From NCBI RefSeq assembly GCF_965284335.1, contig NZ_OZ260076.1: 64,000 nt of DNA. One strand, 5' to 3'. Below, in pieces: positions 56,282 to 64,000 of this stretch. The notes below the pieces were generated by a model. It was not told the DNA's origin. It worked only from the letters and a program-made list of their open reading frames with translations, and searched no databases. The stretch is from Tabrizicola_A sp965284335 (GTDB lineage Bacteria; Pseudomonadota; Alphaproteobacteria; Rhodobacterales; Rhodobacteraceae). The position numbers and the translations under genes are program-made. Positions within the stretch are counted from its first letter, which is position 1. Each line of letters starts with the position of its first letter.

Positions 56282-56404
56282 TGGCGTGCCTCCCTCAAAG
56301 CCAGTGGCAGGTTGGCGGCTGCCAAGATCGGGGTCAAGCCACCGCAGCGCGGCATGCGACCAAAGGCCAAGCCGCAGTTTTCCCTTTCCTTGCCCTTTCA
56401 TCTT

Positions 56405-56431
56405 GGCCCAAATACCCCCGCCGGAGGCATC
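56405..56431. repeat. GGCCCAAATAYCCCCGCCGG element, copy 1
   Basis: GGCCCAAATACCCCCGCC then GGAGGCATC; the copy at 62746 differs by one base. It lies upstream of the divergent glycosyltransferase and MoxR genes. On the complementary strand it reads GCCTCCGGCGGGGGTATTTG, similar to the GAGTATTT element. Confidence 0.75.
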
Positions 56432-56462
56432 CGACAGCCATCATAAAGGGTAAGGGGTTCAT

Positions 56463-57512
56463 ATGCGGGCACTGGCGATTTTGGGGGTCAAGAACGAGGG
56501 GGCCTTCCTTTTGGAATGGCTGGCCCATCACCGCGCGGTCGGGTTTACCGATTTTCTGGTGTTTTCCAACGATTGCTCTGATGGCAGCGATGCCATGCTG
56601 GATCGTTTGGCGCAGCTTGGCTGGCTGACCCATGTTCGCAATGACGGACCCAATGACCACGCACCCAAGGACAAGGGGCCGCAATGGTCTTTGTTGAAGG
56701 CCGCGGATCGGCATCCGCTGCGCAAGGCTGCTGATTGGATCTTGTTTTGCGATATTGATGAGTTTGTGAATATCCATGTCGGCGACCGCACCCTGCCCGC
56801 GCTTTTGGCCGCCTTGCCGCAGGCGGACGCCATTACGCTGACGTGGCGGATGTTTGGAAATGCGGGGGTCATTGGCTATGAAGATCGGCCTGTGACCGAG
56901 ACCTTTACCCATGCCGCCCCGGAAACACTGGCATGGCCTTGGAGGGCGCAGCAGTTCAAAACCTTGTTTCGCGGCGCGGGGCCATGGGGCAAGTTGGGAG
57001 TGCACCGGCCACGCAATCCCGATCCGGACCGCGTTGCGCGCTGGTTTGACGGGTCGGGCCGCGAGGTGCCCGAACTGGCCGAAGGATCGCGCAGTTTTTC
57101 CGATTACACGCGGCCGAATTATGGGCTTGTCCAGCTGAACCATTATGCCTTGGGCGCCATGGAAAGCTATGTGGTCAAATGCGACCGGGGGCGGGCGAAC
57201 CGCGAGGCATCGGGGCTCGACATGGGGTATTGGGTGGAGCGAAATCTCTGTCAGGTCGAGGATCGCTCGGTGCTTGCGCTGGACAGCCGGTCGTTGCGTG
57301 CCGATCTGTTGGCGGATCCGGTGCTGGGTCAGTTGCACGCCAAAGCGGTTGCTTGGCGCAAGGCACGTTTTGCCACGTTGATGCAAGACGAACCGTGGCG
57401 CGCCTTGTTTGGCCGGTTGCTGATGACGCCGCCCTCACGGGCGCTCGATAGCAAAGCCGCCGCCGCCCTTTTGGCGCATCAACGGCCTGCCTCCCGCACG
57501 AAAGCCCCCTGA
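56463..57512 (+). CDS. Family 2-like glycosyltransferase
   Basis: A 349-residue GT-A protein of the group often called glycosyl transferase family 2/92-like: LAILGVKNEGAFLLEWLAHHRAVGFTDFLVFSNDCSDGSDAMLDRL, DxD motif in WILFCDIDEFVNI, and a C-terminal WGKLGVHRPRNPDPDRVARWFDGSG. It probably adds a sugar to a cell-envelope or small-molecule acceptor. A GGCCCAAATA element precedes it. It is divergent from the MoxR gene. Acceptor unknown. Confidence 0.85.
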   Translation: MRALAILGVKNEGAFLLEWLAHHRAVGFTDFLVFSNDCSDGSDAMLDRLAQLGWLTHVRNDGPNDHAPKDKGPQWSLLKAADRHPLRKAADWILFCDIDEFVNIHVGDRTLPALLAALPQADAITLTWRMFGNAGVIGYEDRPVTETFTHAAPETLAWPWRAQQFKTLFRGAGPWGKLGVHRPRNPDPDRVARWFDGSGREVPELAEGSRSFSDYTRPNYGLVQLNHYALGAMESYVVKCDRGRANREASGLDMGYWVERNLCQVEDRSVLALDSRSLRADLLADPVLGQLHAKAVAWRKARFATLMQDEPWRALFGRLLMTPPSRALDSKAAAALLAHQRPASRTKAP

Positions 57513-57712
57513 GCGTCAGATATCGCCGGATCACAGAACAATCGGGCAGGATTGTTTGCAAGGTCGCGACAATAGGCCTTGATCTTGCCTTGCTTCCAAC
57601 GCGACGGCGCAGGACAATGGGGGCGTATTTTAGGTGGGCCAGATTGGCAAATCGCAGCGCGTGACAGGGTTGGCCGTGGCCAAAATCTCTGTCTTGGCTG
57701 CAAAGGATTGTG

Positions 57713-58627
57713 ATGACAGAGCTTGAGATTTCCGAAAACCGTCAGCAAGACGCCCGTGCGCGGCTGTTCCAGCGGCTTGAGGATTTGACGGCCGAAGAAG
57801 GGCATTTTGAGCCTGTCGGTGCGCGGCACTGGGCGTTGTTCGAGGATATCGGCACGACATTGATCGTCAGCTTCGATCAGATTGATACGATTTTGGCCGC
57901 CGAAAACGGGATGCCATGGTGCCACAGCTTTGCCCGCGCGCGCGGCTGGTCGCATCTGTGCCTCATCGCAGATGGTGAGACGCAGTATCGAGACGACGCC
58001 GTTTATCGCCATTTTGACCGGCTGGTGGATGACGCCTTTTTCGAAGATTTCGATCGTGTGCTGTTTTATGGCTATGGGCATGGTGCCCATGCCGCCTGCG
58101 CCTATGCCGTGACCGCTCCGGGCGCGCAGGTTTTGGCGTTGAACCCGCGCGCCACATTCGCAGGCCGCGAGGTGGCTTGGGACCGGCGAAATCTGGCCGC
58201 GCGGCGGATGGATTTTACCAGCCGTTATGGCTATGCGCCGGACATGCTGGAAGGGGCGGGCAAGGTGGTGGTGATCCATGATCTGACCTTGCGCGAAGAG
58301 GCGATGCATTCGGCGCTGTTCCGCGCCCCTTGGGTGACGCGGCTTTCGGCCCCTTTGATGGGCGAACGAATTGAATGGGCGCTGCGCCACATGGGCGCCC
58401 TGCCCCACCTGATTGAGGCCGCGATGGAAGGTCGGCTGACCCCTGCCCTTTTTGCGCGCGAATGGCGCAAGCGGCGGTCTTTTTCGCCCTATCTCAAGGC
58501 GTTGCTTGAACGGGCGGAAACCTCACGCCGGCGCGCCCATGCCATTGCGATTTGTCGATCTGTGACGCGTCGACTAAAGGCGCCGCATTTCGCGCGGCGA
58601 CTGGCCAAGCTGACGGGCGAAAAGTAA
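57713..58627 (+). CDS. Unrecognised protein with an alpha/beta-hydrolase-like core
   Basis: A 304-residue protein. I see SFDQIDTILAAENGMPWCHSFARARGWSHLCLIADGETQYRDDAVYRHFDRLV, FDRVLFYGYGHGAHAACAYAVTAPGAQVLALNPRATFAGREVAWDRR, which is like a strand-nucleophile-helix with GxGxGA in place of GxSxG, and a basic C-terminus (EWRKRRSFSPYLKALLERAETSRRRAHAIAI). Relatives in this family are sometimes named PAPS reductase, but no PP-loop motif is visible. AAAGGA lies 6 nt before the ATG. It could be a sugar- or lipid-linked protein next to the glycosyltransferase. Confidence 0.6.
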   Translation: MTELEISENRQQDARARLFQRLEDLTAEEGHFEPVGARHWALFEDIGTTLIVSFDQIDTILAAENGMPWCHSFARARGWSHLCLIADGETQYRDDAVYRHFDRLVDDAFFEDFDRVLFYGYGHGAHAACAYAVTAPGAQVLALNPRATFAGREVAWDRRNLAARRMDFTSRYGYAPDMLEGAGKVVVIHDLTLREEAMHSALFRAPWVTRLSAPLMGERIEWALRHMGALPHLIEAAMEGRLTPALFAREWRKRRSFSPYLKALLERAETSRRRAHAIAICRSVTRRLKAPHFARRLAKLTGEK

Positions 58628-58643
58628 GCGGATCAACCCGATC

Positions 58644-58955
58644 TTACAGCGCCTTGCGGGCCTCAGCGGTCAGGCGTTTGACATTGGCTTTGGTGCGCCG
58701 TGCCACGGGCCTCATCGCCGCCATGGCGACATCGGTCAGGTTGCCCCCCGTCATGCCCACCCGCAGCGCTGCATGGCCCGCTTGGGCGGCGGCATCCAGC
58801 TTTTCGTCCACCATCCGCTGAGCCTCGGCCTCGGCCATGGGCCAAAGCCCGGCAAGCCCCGACAGCCGCAGCGCGATGACCGTCTGTGATTCGGTCATGA
58901 TTTGCGAGGCTTGCAGCGCCATGCGCCAATAATCATAGGGATTTGCGGATAACAT
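58644..58955 (-). CDS. Phasin-like small helical protein
   Basis: A 103-residue helical protein: NPYDYWRMALQASQIMTESQTVIALRLSGLAGLWPMAEAEAQRMVDEKLDAAAQAGHAALRVGMTGG, then VARRTKANVKRLTAEARKAL. The pattern resembles phasins that coat polyhydroxyalkanoate granules and is common in Rhodobacteraceae, though no PHA gene is beside it. AAAGG before the ATG fixes the start at 58955. Confidence 0.7.
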   Translation of the reverse strand: MLSANPYDYWRMALQASQIMTESQTVIALRLSGLAGLWPMAEAEAQRMVDEKLDAAAQAGHAALRVGMTGGNLTDVAMAAMRPVARRTKANVKRLTAEARKAL

Positions 58956-59102
58956 TAGGCAACCTTTCACACGGACAAGCAGCAGAATGCCTGAATTGCT
59001 GCATTGCAGAAAGGGGAAATATACCGGCAAATTTGCCAAAGCTTTCAGCTTGGCCGCAAGCAGACTGGAAACCGATGCCCCTTTGCGCTAAGCGGTTTTT
59101 CC

Positions 59103-60146
59103 ATGACACAGAGCATCAGCCTTCGCCGCCCCGATGATTGGCACCTGCACCTGCGCGATGGCGCGATGCTGCGGGCCGTTTTGCCCGAAACCACGCGGCA
59201 TTTTGCCCGCGCGATCATCATGCCAAACCTTGTGCCGCCTGTGGTGACGGGCGACCATGCTGCGGCCTATCGCGAGCGGATCTTGGCCGCCTTGCCCGAG
59301 GGCGCGGTGTTTGAGCCGTTGATGACGCTTTATCTGACAGAAACCACCGATCCGGCCGATGTGGCCGCCGCCCATGCCTCGGGTCTGGTGAAGGCGGTCA
59401 AACTTTACCCGGCAGGGGCCACGACGAACAGCCACGGCGGCGTGCGCGATATTGCGCGGGTGATGCCGGTTTTGGAAAAGATGGCCGAGATTGGCCTGCC
59501 TCTTTGCACCCATGGCGAGGTGGTCGACCATGAGGTCGACATCTTCGACCGCGAGGCGGTGTTCATCGACAAGGTCATGGACCCGCTGCGCCGCCGCCTG
59601 CCGGAATTGCGGGTGGTGATGGAGCATATCACCACGGTCGAGGGCGCCGATTACGTCCGCGCAGGCGGCACGAACCTAGGTGCCACGATCACCACCCATC
59701 ACCTGATCATCAACCGCAACCACATTCTCGTGGGCGGCATCAAGCCGCATTACTATTGCCTGCCGGTCGCCAAGCGCGAACATCACCGGCTGGCCTTGCG
59801 CCGCGCGGCAACAGGGGGCGAGGCCTGTTTCTTCCTTGGCACCGATTCCGCGCCGCATACCGATGCGCTGAAAGAACACGCCTGCGGCTGTGCGGGCTGC
59901 TTTACGGCCACCAACACCATGCCGCTTTTGGCGCATGTCTTTGAGGAAGAGGGCGCGCTGGATCGGCTGGAGGGCTTTGCCAGCCTGCATGGCCCCGCCT
60001 TCTACCGGTTGCCGGTGAATGAAAGCACCATACGTCTGGTCAAGCATGACGCGCCGCAGCACTTCCCGGAAAAGATCATGACCGAGGCAGGCCCCGTCAC
60101 CGTATTCAACCCCGGCTTTGCCGTGCATTGGCACGTCGAGACCTGA
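59103..60146 (+). CDS. pyrC: Dihydroorotase (class II)
   Basis: A 347-residue zinc enzyme that converts carbamoyl aspartate to dihydroorotate in pyrimidine synthesis. Metal ligands are DDWHLHLRDG (His14, His16), the carboxylated Lys100 in VKAVKLYPAGATTNS, and histidines in GLPLCTHGEVVDHEVDIFDRE and THHLIINRNHILVGGIKPHYYC. The last Asp is in FLGTDSAPHT. The size fits class II (E. coli PyrC type). pyrE follows after 88 nt that contain a dispersed repeat. Confidence 0.95.
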   Translation: MTQSISLRRPDDWHLHLRDGAMLRAVLPETTRHFARAIIMPNLVPPVVTGDHAAAYRERILAALPEGAVFEPLMTLYLTETTDPADVAAAHASGLVKAVKLYPAGATTNSHGGVRDIARVMPVLEKMAEIGLPLCTHGEVVDHEVDIFDREAVFIDKVMDPLRRRLPELRVVMEHITTVEGADYVRAGGTNLGATITTHHLIINRNHILVGGIKPHYYCLPVAKREHHRLALRRAATGGEACFFLGTDSAPHTDALKEHACGCAGCFTATNTMPLLAHVFEEEGALDRLEGFASLHGPAFYRLPVNESTIRLVKHDAPQHFPEKIMTEAGPVTVFNPGFAVHWHVET

Positions 60147-60151
60147 CCTGA

Positions 60152-60212
60152 TCCTCCTCGTTGGCCTTCGGCCCTCGTCGGGACGAGGAGAAGCCGCAGG
60201 CGCCCGACGAGA
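60152..60212. repeat. CTCCTCG-type imperfect palindromic repeat, copy 4
   Basis: TCCTCCTCGTTGGCCTTCGG and GAGAAGCCGCAGGCGCCCGA; the latter matches the copy at 24767. It lies between pyrC and pyrE in the same operon direction, so it can hardly be a complete terminator here. Confidence 0.75.
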
Positions 60213-60234
60213 CCCGCATGCAAAAGGACCGCCA

Positions 60235-60912
60235 ATGATCCCCTCCGCCTTCCCCCCCGCCGATGAAATCGCCCGCCTGACCGCGCGCGCGCTTTTGGAA
60301 ATCAAAGCGGTGCATTTCAACGCTGAGACGCCTTTCACGCTGGCCTCTGGCCTGCCCTCGCCCACCTATATCGATTGCCGCAAGCTGATCAGCTACCCCC
60401 GCATCCGCGCGACCCTGATGGATTTTCTGACCGTCACAGTGATGCGCAATGCGGGCTTTGAGGCCTTTGACAACATCGCGGGCGGCGAGACGGCAGGCAT
60501 CCCCTTTGCCGCCCTTGTGGCCGAGCGGATGGCCCTGCCCATGACCTATGTGCGCAAAAAACCCAAAGGCTACGGCCGCAATGCCCGGATAGAGGGCGCG
60601 ATGAGCGAGGGCCAGCGCGTGCTTTTGGTTGAGGATCTGACCACAGATGGCGGATCGAAGCTGTCCTTCGTCGATGCGATCCGCGAAACAGGGGCCACTT
60701 GCGCCCATACGGCGGTGATTTTCTACTACGGCATCTTCCCCGAAACGACCCAGCGCCTGGCCGATCATGGCGTGGCGTTGCATCATCTGTGCACCTGGTG
60801 GGACGTTCTTGCCGAGGCTCGCGCCCAAGGGGCTTTTGACGCCAAGACCCTGTCAGAGGTGGAAAGCTTCCTGAATGACCCGCGCGCATGGCAGGCGGCG
60901 CGGTCAAAGTAA
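60235..60912 (+). CDS. pyrE: Orotate phosphoribosyltransferase
   Basis: A 225-residue type I PRTase that forms orotidine monophosphate from orotate and PRPP. VHFNAETPFTLASGLPSPTYIDCRKLISYPRIR is the N-terminal substrate segment. The PRPP motif is VLLVEDLTTDGGSKLSFVDAI, and YVRKKPKGYGRNARIEG carries the flexible catalytic loop. AAAAGGA lies upstream of the ATG at 60235. It follows pyrC in the same direction. Confidence 0.95.
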   Translation: MIPSAFPPADEIARLTARALLEIKAVHFNAETPFTLASGLPSPTYIDCRKLISYPRIRATLMDFLTVTVMRNAGFEAFDNIAGGETAGIPFAALVAERMALPMTYVRKKPKGYGRNARIEGAMSEGQRVLLVEDLTTDGGSKLSFVDAIRETGATCAHTAVIFYYGIFPETTQRLADHGVALHHLCTWWDVLAEARAQGAFDAKTLSEVESFLNDPRAWQAARSK

Positions 60913-60927
60913 CGCTTCTCAGGAAAA

Positions 60928-61005
60928 GGGGGGCTTCGCGCCCCCCAAGGCGGTTTCTCACCGAAACCGCCTTCCCCCCGCGGAGTATTTCCAAAGGCGC
61001 AAATG
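60928..61005 (+). repeat. GC-hairpin plus GAGTATTT/GGCGCAAATG repeat, copy 2
   Basis: A GGGGGGC/GCCCCCC hairpin and an AAGGCGGTTT/AAACCGCCTT hairpin (60947-60973) lead to GGAGTATTTCCAAAGGCGC and AAATG. Its ATG runs to a stop after four codons, so no gene starts here, unlike copy 1. The hairpins probably terminate pyrE transcription. Confidence 0.7.
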
Positions 61006-61020
61006 CCTTGGGGATAGGCT

Positions 61021-61151
61021 TGTGGACAGTTTGTGGAAAAGCGGTGCCGCGAATCTGGCCCGATTTGAAGCTTTGCAACATGAGCGCAAGATGTGGTAGG
61101 GTGACCCTTGGAAAACACCAGCCGATTGGGTCTGGTCGAGAGTTATCCACA
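61021..61151 (+). promoter_or_regulatory. DnaA-box-like cluster in the dnaB leader
   Basis: TTATCCACA at 61143-61151 is a perfect DnaA box. TGTGGACAG (61021-61029) and TGTGGAAAA (61032-61040) match the complement with two and one differences. They lie 64-194 nt upstream of dnaB. Together with repeat copy 2, this accounts for the 302-nt gene-free stretch 60913-61214; I see no other gene there. Confidence 0.6.
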
Positions 61152-61214
61152 AACATTCCCAGATTGCTCTTGCAACCTCGCTTAGGCTAACTCGATCCAG
61201 TCAAGAGGATCATC

Positions 61215-62711
61215 ATGAACGAAGTCGCCCGCCTGCCGATCACCCCGCTGCCCAGCGCCGAACCCGACGCCCTGCCCCATAACATCGAGGCCGAGCAGCA
61301 GCTTTTGGGGGCAATCCTGACCAATAACGATGTCTATGATCGGATCGCTGCGCTGGTGAAGGCCGAGCATTTCTTTGACCCCGTACATCAGCGCATCTTT
61401 GAAAAAGCCGCCGCGCGCATCCAGAAAAACGCGCTGGCAAGCCCCGTCACTCTGAAACCGTTTTTCGAGGATGACGAGGGGCTGAAAGAACTCGGCGGCC
61501 CGGCCTATCTCGTGCGTCTCGCGGGGGCCGCGATTTCGGCCTTTGCCGCGCGCGACTATGCCCAGATGATCTATGATCTGTCCGTGCGGCGCGAGTTGAT
61601 CGCCCTTGGCCGCGAGATCTCGGCCAAGGCGGCCAAAGTGGATCTCGCCTCCGAACCGCGCGAGCAGATCACCGAGGCGGAACAGCAGCTTTACAAGCTG
61701 GGCGAACAGGGCGTAGCGGAACGTGGGTTCCAATCCTTCCTTAAGGCCGCGGTTGAGGCGGTGAATGTCGCCAATGCCGCCTATCAGCGCGGTGGCGGGC
61801 TTTCGGGTATTTCGACAGGGCTGATTGATCTGGACAAGAAACTGGGCGGGTTGCACCCGTCTGACCTTCTGATCTTGGCAGGTCGTCCCTCGATGGGCAA
61901 AACCTCGCTGGCCACCAATATCGCCTTCAACATCGCCAAGGCCTACAAGCGCGGCCGGTTGCATGATGGCAACGAAGGGGCGGTCGAAGGTGGGGTTGTC
62001 GGCTTCTTCTCGCTTGAAATGAGCGCCGAACAGCTTGCCGCCCGTATCCTGTCCGAAGCCTCTGAGGTGCCGTCCGAACAAATTCGCCGGGGCGACATGA
62101 CCGAAGGCGAGTTCCGCCGCTTTGTCGATGCCGCCAAGGCGCTGGAAAGCTGCCCCTTGTATATCGACGACACCCCCGCGCTGCCCATCAGTCAGGTCGC
62201 TGCCCGCGCGCGGCGGTTGAAACGCACCCATGGCCTTGATGTCTTGATGATCGACTATCTCCAGCTTCTCAAAGGCTCCTCGTCGAAGGGCGACAACCGC
62301 GTGCAGGAAGTGTCCGAAATCACCCAAGGGCTGAAGGCCATCGCCAAAGAGCTGAACATCCCCGTTATCGCGCTGTCGCAGCTCTCGCGTCAGGTCGAAA
62401 GCCGCGAGGACAAGCGCCCCCAGCTGTCAGACCTGCGTGAATCCGGGTCTATCGAACAAGACGCCGATGTGGTGATGTTCGTCTACCGTGACGAATATTA
62501 CAAAGAACGCGAAAAGCCCGGCGATCACGAGTTGGAGAAAATGGCCGCCTGGCAGGTCATCATGGAACAGGTGCATGGCAAGGCCGAGGTGATCATCGGC
62601 AAGCAACGCCACGGGCCAATCGGGTCGGTTGAGCTGTCGTTCGAAGGCCGCTTCACGCGCTTTGGCAATCTGGTGCAAAACTATCAGGCCAATCGCGACG
62701 TTGGGTTCTAA
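61215..62711 (+). CDS. dnaB: Replicative DNA helicase DnaB
   Basis: A 498-residue hexameric 5'-3' helicase. The N-terminal domain begins PHNIEAEQQLLGAILTNNDVYDRIAALVKAEHFFDPVHQRIFE. The RecA-like core has Walker A GRPSMGKTS (223-231), VVGFFSLEMSAEQLAARILSE, LDVLMIDYLQLL (Walker B) and VIALSQLSRQVESREDKRPQLSDLRESGSIEQDADVVMFVYRDEYY. The insertion after Walker A (KAYKRGRLHDGNEGAVEGG) is usual in alphaproteobacteria. It would act at the replication fork. Confidence 0.96.
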   Translation: MNEVARLPITPLPSAEPDALPHNIEAEQQLLGAILTNNDVYDRIAALVKAEHFFDPVHQRIFEKAAARIQKNALASPVTLKPFFEDDEGLKELGGPAYLVRLAGAAISAFAARDYAQMIYDLSVRRELIALGREISAKAAKVDLASEPREQITEAEQQLYKLGEQGVAERGFQSFLKAAVEAVNVANAAYQRGGGLSGISTGLIDLDKKLGGLHPSDLLILAGRPSMGKTSLATNIAFNIAKAYKRGRLHDGNEGAVEGGVVGFFSLEMSAEQLAARILSEASEVPSEQIRRGDMTEGEFRRFVDAAKALESCPLYIDDTPALPISQVAARARRLKRTHGLDVLMIDYLQLLKGSSSKGDNRVQEVSEITQGLKAIAKELNIPVIALSQLSRQVESREDKRPQLSDLRESGSIEQDADVVMFVYRDEYYKEREKPGDHELEKMAAWQVIMEQVHGKAEVIIGKQRHGPIGSVELSFEGRFTRFGNLVQNYQANRDVGF

Positions 62712-62745
62712 GGCCGTTTCCCCACCCTCGCTCCGCCTTCAATGT

Positions 62746-62772
62746 GGCCCAAATATCCCCGCCGGAGGCATC
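62746..62772. repeat. GGCCCAAATAYCCCCGCCGG element, copy 2
   Basis: GGCCCAAATATCCCCGCC then GGAGGCATC, one base from the copy at 56405. It lies between dnaB and alr. A GGGGGC/GCCCCC hairpin follows about 55 nt later. Confidence 0.75.
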
Positions 62773-62930
62773 GCCATTGGCCACAACACCGCGCTTTTGG
62801 CGCTCTGCCGTGGCAACGCCGCCGAGCGGGGGCTCGATGCCCCCCGAGGTGGCGCCGTATCGCGCCGACGGATGGGCGGTCGCAAAATTCCCCCTTGACC
62901 CCACAGCCCCGCCTGTCAAAACCCAAGCCC

Positions 62931-63980
62931 ATGTCAACAGCGCATCTCACCATTGATCTTGACGCCATCGCCACCAATTGGCGCGCCCTTGACCGCGCGT
63001 CTGCCTCGGGCGTGCAAACTGCTGCGGTGGTCAAGGCTGATGCTTACGGCCTTGGCTCCAAACGCGTGGCGCAGGCGCTGGCACGGGCCGGGGCGCGGCG
63101 GTTTTTTGTCGCCGCCGCCGAGGAAGGTGCGGCCATCCGTCAAGCCTTGGGGCCGGGCCCACAGATCAACATTCTGTCGGGCCATATGGCGGGCGATACC
63201 GACATGATCGGCGATCTCGACCTGACGCCCATGCTCAACAGCCTTGAGCAGGTCACCCGCCATCTGGAATCGCTGCCCGGTCACGCCTTTGGCGTGCAGT
63301 TGAACACCGGCATGAACCGCTTGGGCATGGATGAGATGGAATGGGAGGCGGTCGCGCCCTATGTGCTTGACGCCGGACCTGAGCTTTTGATGTCGCATCT
63401 GGCCTGCGCCGATGAGCCGGACCATCCCTTGAATGAGGCACAGCTTGCCCGCTTTCATACCATGACCGATGGCACCGGCGTGCCACGCTCTTTTGCCGCG
63501 ACGGGCGGCATCATGATGGGGCCGCGCTATCACTTTGATCTGACGCGCCCCGGCATCGGCCTTTACGGTGGTCGCCCCTATGAGGGGGCGGCCCCTGTGG
63601 TCACCTTGTCGATCCCCATTGTCCAGACCCGCGAAATCGCCGCCGGGCAGCCGGTGGGCTATTCGTGTGCATGGGTGGCCGAGCAGCCCTCGGTCATTGC
63701 CACGCTGGCAGCAGGCTATGCCGACGGCTTGATGCGCACGCTGTCGAATGCCGCTGTCTTGTGGGATGGCGACACCCCCTGCCCGCTGGTTGGGCGGGTG
63801 TCGATGGACCTGATCACCGTGGACATCACCCATCTTCCCGAGATTCCGCGCTATCTGGATATTCTTGGCCCCCATCAGGGCGTCGATGATCTGGCCGATG
63901 CGGCGGGCACCATCGGCTATGAAATTCTGACCCATTTCGCACAACGCTATTCACGCCGTTATCTTGAGGGGCGGGCGTGA
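62931..63980 (+). CDS. alr: Alanine racemase
   Basis: A 349-residue PLP enzyme that supplies D-alanine for peptidoglycan. LTIDLDAIATNWRALDR starts the barrel; the PLP lysine is Lys35 in AVVKADAYGLGS. VQLNTGMNRLGMD, ATGGIMMGPRYHFDLTRPGIGLYGG and VGRVSMDLITVDIT are family motifs, the last with the segment near the second catalytic residue. The start at 62931 fits; an upstream extension is not family-like. It is the last complete gene of the window. Confidence 0.94.
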   Translation: MSTAHLTIDLDAIATNWRALDRASASGVQTAAVVKADAYGLGSKRVAQALARAGARRFFVAAAEEGAAIRQALGPGPQINILSGHMAGDTDMIGDLDLTPMLNSLEQVTRHLESLPGHAFGVQLNTGMNRLGMDEMEWEAVAPYVLDAGPELLMSHLACADEPDHPLNEAQLARFHTMTDGTGVPRSFAATGGIMMGPRYHFDLTRPGIGLYGGRPYEGAAPVVTLSIPIVQTREIAAGQPVGYSCAWVAEQPSVIATLAAGYADGLMRTLSNAAVLWDGDTPCPLVGRVSMDLITVDITHLPEIPRYLDILGPHQGVDDLADAAGTIGYEILTHFAQRYSRRYLEGRA

Positions 63981-63981
63981 C

Positions 63982-63996
63982 GGGGCACCCTGCCCC
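63982..63996 (+). terminator. Hairpin after alr, at the window edge
   Basis: GGGGCA/TGCCCC with a 3-nt loop starts immediately after the alr stop. The window ends before any T run can be judged. Confidence 0.45.
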
Positions 63997-64000
63997 GAGC

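Noticed and set aside
57713..58627. Phosphoadenosine phosphosulfate reductase
   Set aside because: No PP-loop (SGGKDS-like) motif and no catalytic Cys pattern are seen.
61021..61151. Chromosomal origin of replication
   Set aside because: There are only three DnaA-box-like sites, no AT-rich unwinding region, and neither dnaA nor the hemE/parAB-type neighbours usual for alphaproteobacterial origins.

Overview
The window is high-GC chromosomal DNA from an alphaproteobacterium, most likely family Rhodobacteraceae. This rests on the gene content and local synteny: CarD, 7Fe ferredoxin, an S4 protein and a Suv3-like helicase in a row; RpoH with its own promoter; a DUF6476-type small membrane protein; very dense packing with ATGA and TGATG overlaps; and GC-rich dispersed hairpins. 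I see no insertion sequence, prophage, CRISPR array, plasmid gene or rRNA. Almost everything is intact core or family-level accessory genome. Assignments come from reading motifs in the translated sequence, with no database search.

Layout. 1-13 kb: the 5' part of rlmB, a tRNA-Tyr, a dimethylargininase, a glycosyltransferase-like gene with a frame-breaking C9 tract, a LysE exporter, an RTX protein, metY, a SIMPL protein, a 1104-residue low-complexity membrane protein that looks like a fused pilus/secretion assembly factor, and convergent cobT/cobS. 13-18.8 kb: carD, fdxA, S4 protein, Suv3-like helicase, TPR protein, then SCP2 and alpha/beta-hydrolase genes. 18.8-22.8 kb: a four-gene operon of ATP-grasp, alpha-E, transglutaminase and the proteasome-like Anbu. 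This widespread set has no assigned pathway and is the best candidate for an undescribed system here. 22.9-32.8 kb: oligoendopeptidase F, a surface-polysaccharide pair, phosphatidylethanolamine synthesis (psd-pssA), rpoH, an RluD-type pseudouridine synthase whose start codon overlaps that of a divergent gene, and a hybrid histidine kinase.

32.8-39 kb is a cobalamin/cobinamide salvage operon under a cobalamin riboswitch: btuB, btuF, btuC, btuD, cbiZ and a second BtuF-like protein without a signal peptide. With cobT and cobS at 10.5-12.4 kb it could take up corrinoids, strip the side chain with CbiZ and rebuild the lower ligand. 39-46 kb is a polyamine-type ABC transporter (potA, two permeases, binding protein) with an amidase gene on each side. 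46-57.5 kb: a Kdo-transferase-like gene, HDAC-family deacetylase, Nudix, DUF1178, a 2Fe-2S ferredoxin, a lipoprotein, an HD protein, an OmpA protein with Glu/Ala repeats, a VWA/MoxR pair and a glycosyltransferase. 57.7-64 kb: an unrecognised protein, a phasin-like protein, pyrC, pyrE, dnaB (with DnaA-box-like sites upstream) and alr.

Between genes there are at least four families of dispersed repeats: a 21-bp GATTTTTCG palindrome (3 copies), a GAGTATTT/GGCGCAAATG element after tandem GC hairpins (2 copies), a GGCCCAAATAYCCCCGCCGG element (2 copies) and CTCCTCG-type imperfect palindromes (4 copies). Several sit at gene ends and may act as terminators or mRNA stabilisers.
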